Of a DNA stretch of 43,685 bases, positions 41,790 to 43,685 are shown piece after piece. The stretch is from assembly GCA_019090795.1 (NCBI GenBank), contig JAHRVG010000075.1, forward strand, positions 1 through 43,685. Direction: 5' to 3'. Every line of letters begins with the position of its first letter. Positions within the stretch are counted from its first letter, which is position 1. A model generated the notes under the pieces. That model ran no database searches. It had not been told where the DNA came from and saw only the letters and a list, made by a program, of their open reading frames with translations. The translations under genes and the position numbers were made by a program. The stretch comes from Paracoccaceae bacterium. Its GTDB lineage: Bacteria; Pseudomonadota; Alphaproteobacteria; Rhodobacterales; Rhodobacteraceae.

Positions 41790-41925
41790 GACTATTGTGG
41801 TTAGGGGATAAGATGCCCGCCACACGCCATGCCACCAAGGGGGAATGTCAAAGCGGGCAAACGCGTAGCGGCAAACCGTTGACAGAACCCAGGCATGGTA
41901 GATTTGGAGGGCCTTTCACCTCCAC
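41790..41925 (-). ncRNA. Structured leader, copy 3
   Basis: Nearly identical to copy 1 in the inner arm (CTGTCAACGGTTTGCCGCT, CGCGTTTGCCCGCTTTGACA). The middle stem is CCATGCC/GGCATGG, a paired change relative to CCACGCC/GGCGTGG of copy 1. Tail CTTATCC-N2-TAACC before the ATG as in the others. Confidence 0.6.
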
Positions 41926-41972
41926 AATAACCAAAAATGTCAGAGCGGCTGTTTTTGCACAATCGCAGGTAA

Positions 41973-41987
41973 CGGAACCCCGCCCCT
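41973..41987. repeat. CGGAACCCCGCCCCT copy of the dispersed GC-rich motif
   Basis: Complement AGGGGCGGGGTTCCG. It is inverted relative to the copy at 43566 and matches the 12756 copy over AGGGGCGGGGTTCC. Confidence 0.4.
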
Positions 41988-42021
41988 GATCAGATGTCGA
42001 TCAATCAAATATCTGACTCCC

Positions 42022-42216
42022 ATGGCTCTATTGACCCAATCAGAATTCACCCAAATGGAGCGCTTGCTGGCGGGATTGATGGTTGATGCCACAATGCAAG
42101 AAGAAGAGATGATCTTGCACCTCCACACCCGCCTGCAAGCGATTTGTAACGCGCAATCAGAACTGTATACTTCGCGTGATCGCCTCACTGCGCTTCGATT
42201 GCAAACTGGGCTATGA
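42022..42216 (+). CDS. Small helical protein convergent with the integrase
   Basis: A 64-residue frame, MALLTQSEFTQMERLLAGLM..., predicted fully helical. No ribosome site seen. Its end overlaps the integrase 3' end by 32 bases. Plausible as a small excision or accessory factor from its position, but unproven. Confidence 0.45.
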   Translation: MALLTQSEFTQMERLLAGLMVDATMQEEEMILHLHTRLQAICNAQSELYTSRDRLTALRLQTGL

Positions 42217-43477
42217 TATCCTGCAACTCGCTCAAATCCTTGCCATAGCCATATTTTGGCCGATGAAACTTGTGCCCCATCAACTGGGCTTGCGCCCGAT
42301 CAATCACATCGCGTTTGGTCAGTTGATCCTGAAACCAATGTCGCAAGGAATAGAGGCTTTGGCGTTTATCGGTCACAATACCGCTGGCCCGCAGCTGTTT
42401 GTTGATTATCGTGGTGGCATACATGTTTTTACCCAATCGTTTGCCCCAGCCACCCATAGCAACCAATTCCTCTGCTGCGTGCAATGAGGTGCCCAACAAA
42501 GGCAGTAAGCGCTCGGAATGCGTCGTTTTGAGGCCACGTGTTGCATTCTTTCGCACATGAACATGTGGAATATCGTGTCCCAACATTACGTCCTCTAATT
42601 CCAAACCAATCGCCTCAACGGGCCGCATACCGGTGTTCACCAGCATGCGAAAAAGCAATTTAAAATCGGGGTGTAGATCAGGAAGTGCTTCAGGTTTGAT
42701 CAGAAGGTGGATTTGCTCCACCTCCAACGGAATCCGCGAAACTTCGGCTTCTTCCTTCAGGCGGATACTGGTGAAAGGATTGGTTTTGGACGATCCATCA
42801 ATGTCCAGGTTCACCGTGATCATCCGGCGCAACGAATTGATTTCGCGATTGCCAGTATAGGGTTTCAATCCTTTGGCTTCGACCCGAGCCACCCACCAGC
42901 TTCGAAATGCAATCGCATGTTTGCGATCCAAATCATGAAATGACACCGCCCCAACCGCTTCTTCAAAATTGCGAATGGATTTCAGATAGATATTGCGTTT
43001 AACGCGCTGCTGGTCGCGGCTCACACTGCGCCATTCGTCGCGGATATATTCCCAAAATCGGTCAAAAGCATCGCTTAACGTCATTTTGGGGGGCTCGATC
43101 AACCCCAATACGGCCTTCTGTTCAGGAACAGAGCTTTCTTTTTGCAAAAGTGCCCTCAGCCGTTCAACCAACTCAGTCTCCAACATTTCATCACAAACCT
43201 TCGGCAAAAAACCAAACGACTTCTGGATCTCCGCAGCGGCTTTGTATTTCTCAGTTGCATCTTGAGAAACCAGCGACACGCCACGCATCTTGGCTGCCTG
43301 CCACTCCTCATCCAACTGTATCGAAAACCGCGCAGCTTTTAGCTTCGCTTCAGCAAAGTCACTGGTCTTCAATGAAAAACTGATCAGCCTCCGCGCATCA
43401 ACATCGTGGTAAGTTCTCGGCACAGACCGATAATAATGCCACCAACGACCCTTTTTCTTCAGATGTAGACCCCACAT
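42185..43477 (-). CDS. int: Tyrosine integrase of the element
   Basis: Start at 43477 (MWGLHLKKKGRWWHYYRS) gives 430 residues; the frame to 43522 is also open. The N-terminal ~100 residues resemble the DUF6538-type arm-binding segment of integrases of this class. The catalytic domain has TGMRPVEAIGLELEDV (first Arg), YSLRHWFQDQL (H/R pair), LMGHKFH and the Tyr in PKYGYGKDL. It reads away from the tRNA-Thr gene 120 bases off, the usual position of a tRNA-targeting integrase beside its attachment site. It would integrate and excise the island. Confidence 0.9.
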   Translation of the reverse strand: MWGLHLKKKGRWWHYYRSVPRTYHDVDARRLISFSLKTSDFAEAKLKAARFSIQLDEEWQAAKMRGVSLVSQDATEKYKAAAEIQKSFGFLPKVCDEMLETELVERLRALLQKESSVPEQKAVLGLIEPPKMTLSDAFDRFWEYIRDEWRSVSRDQQRVKRNIYLKSIRNFEEAVGAVSFHDLDRKHAIAFRSWWVARVEAKGLKPYTGNREINSLRRMITVNLDIDGSSKTNPFTSIRLKEEAEVSRIPLEVEQIHLLIKPEALPDLHPDFKLLFRMLVNTGMRPVEAIGLELEDVMLGHDIPHVHVRKNATRGLKTTHSERLLPLLGTSLHAAEELVAMGGWGKRLGKNMYATTIINKQLRASGIVTDKRQSLYSLRHWFQDQLTKRDVIDRAQAQLMGHKFHRPKYGYGKDLSELQDIIAQFAIEAQ

Positions 43478-43565
43478 AGCCGAATCCCGTTTGTCCAGAA
43501 TTTGTCCAGAATCGAAAAACACCGATTCAGCGAGATCAATCTAAAACAAACGAAAACAACCCCTT

Positions 43566-43582
43566 AGGGGCGGAGTTCCGCC
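43566..43582. repeat. AGGGGCGGAGTTCCGCC copy of the dispersed motif between int and tRNA
   Basis: The best-preserved copy, 15 bases from the tRNA 3' end on the element side. CCCCT-T-AGGGG immediately left of it can form a hairpin. Confidence 0.45.
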
Positions 43583-43597
43583 TGAAAATAAGTGAAA

Positions 43598-43673
43598 TGG
43601 TGCCCCCACACGGACTCGAACCGCGGACCTACTGATTACAAATCAGTTGCTCTACCAGCTGAGCTATAGGGGC
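43598..43673 (-). tRNA. trnT: tRNA-Thr (anticodon UGU), likely integration target
   Basis: Minus strand: acceptor GCCCCTA pairs with TGGGGGC. The D arm has AGCTCAGCTGGTAGAGC, the anticodon stem ACTGA/TCAGT encloses loop TTTGTAA (anticodon TGT), and the T arm has GGTTCGAGTCC. CCA is encoded (43598-43600). The integrase lies beyond the 3' end, so attachment probably uses the 3' half. I saw no second copy of this 3' end in the window; the far attachment site is likely outside. Confidence 0.95.
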
Positions 43674-43685
43674 TTCAATGACTTA

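Noticed and set aside
32338-41925. CRISPR or mobile short repeat
   Set aside because: The three leader copies are far apart, diverged, and each placed precisely before a start codon; there is no repeat-spacer array.

Overview
The window looks like an alphaproteobacterial chromosome, most likely Rhodobacterales (roseobacter group). The basis is the flavour of the conserved genes (DUF3768- and DUF6900-like proteins, a large serine recombinase followed by small Gly/Asp/Glu-rich proteins, a MobC/VirD2-like relaxase set). No rRNA or housekeeping operon is present to fix the species. Nearly the whole window reads as one integrated, mobilizable element. A 430-residue tyrosine integrase at 42185-43477 abuts a tRNA-Thr(UGU) gene at 43598-43673, and the element runs leftward from the 3' end of that tRNA. 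The left end is not visible. A coupling protein, a relaxase and a MobC-like protein are present, but no mating-pair-formation (type IV secretion channel) genes, so the element would need a helper for transfer.

Backbone, left to right: the end of an IS66 element (1-88) inside a gene remnant; a large serine recombinase (3577-5307); small conserved genes; TraG/VirD4 coupling protein (6335-7984); MOBP-type relaxase (7981-8922); an IS21 element (9815-12389, 6-bp target duplication) that splits a small gene; two orphan relaxase 5' ends (12542-12637 and 14997-15077); MobC (15067-15591); a hairpin-rich stretch followed by a Toprim primase and a membrane protein (28111-31038); a Fic protein; a run of small plasmid-type genes, three of which share a structured leader; a second short tyrosine recombinase next to an exact 17-bp inverted repeat; and the integrase plus tRNA.

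The cargo sits between these anchors and is dominated by candidate defence or conflict genes. (a) SIR2-HerA (501-3281), a known anti-phage pair. (b) A small cassette of a YiiX-like permuted NlpC/P60 peptidase, a cold-shock/S1-like protein and a divergent regulator-like gene (12856-14865), bounded by relaxase-head repeats. (c) A tightly packed five-gene operon (23202 to 15869): alpha/beta hydrolase, repeat-trypsin protein, two paralogous proteins with twin-arginine-like signal peptides, and a membrane TIR-FGE/sulfatase-fold fusion. (d) A second five-gene operon (28110 to 23623): PfkB kinase-deoxyribosyltransferase fusion, TIR-TGT fusion, Ogg-type glycosylase, QueC-like enzyme, and a TIR-like protein with a glycine-rich N terminus. 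(e) A HEPN-type protein (34856-36322).

The two most interesting systems are (c) and (d). Operon (d) carries the QueC, TGT and Ogg trio known as ancillary genes of type IV CBASS, but with no CD-NTase and with two TIR proteins instead. The TIR protein starting MMGGGSGGG is a plausible substrate for N-terminal deazaguanine attachment. Operon (c) places a TIR domain in the cytoplasm and an FGE (C-type-lectin-fold) domain outside the membrane together with two exported partners, which suggests a trans-membrane alarm or killing system. I did not recognise either as a named system. Cargo has entered at a few repeated anchor points (recombinase 3' end, relaxase 5' end), visible as duplicated gene ends on both sides of cargo.
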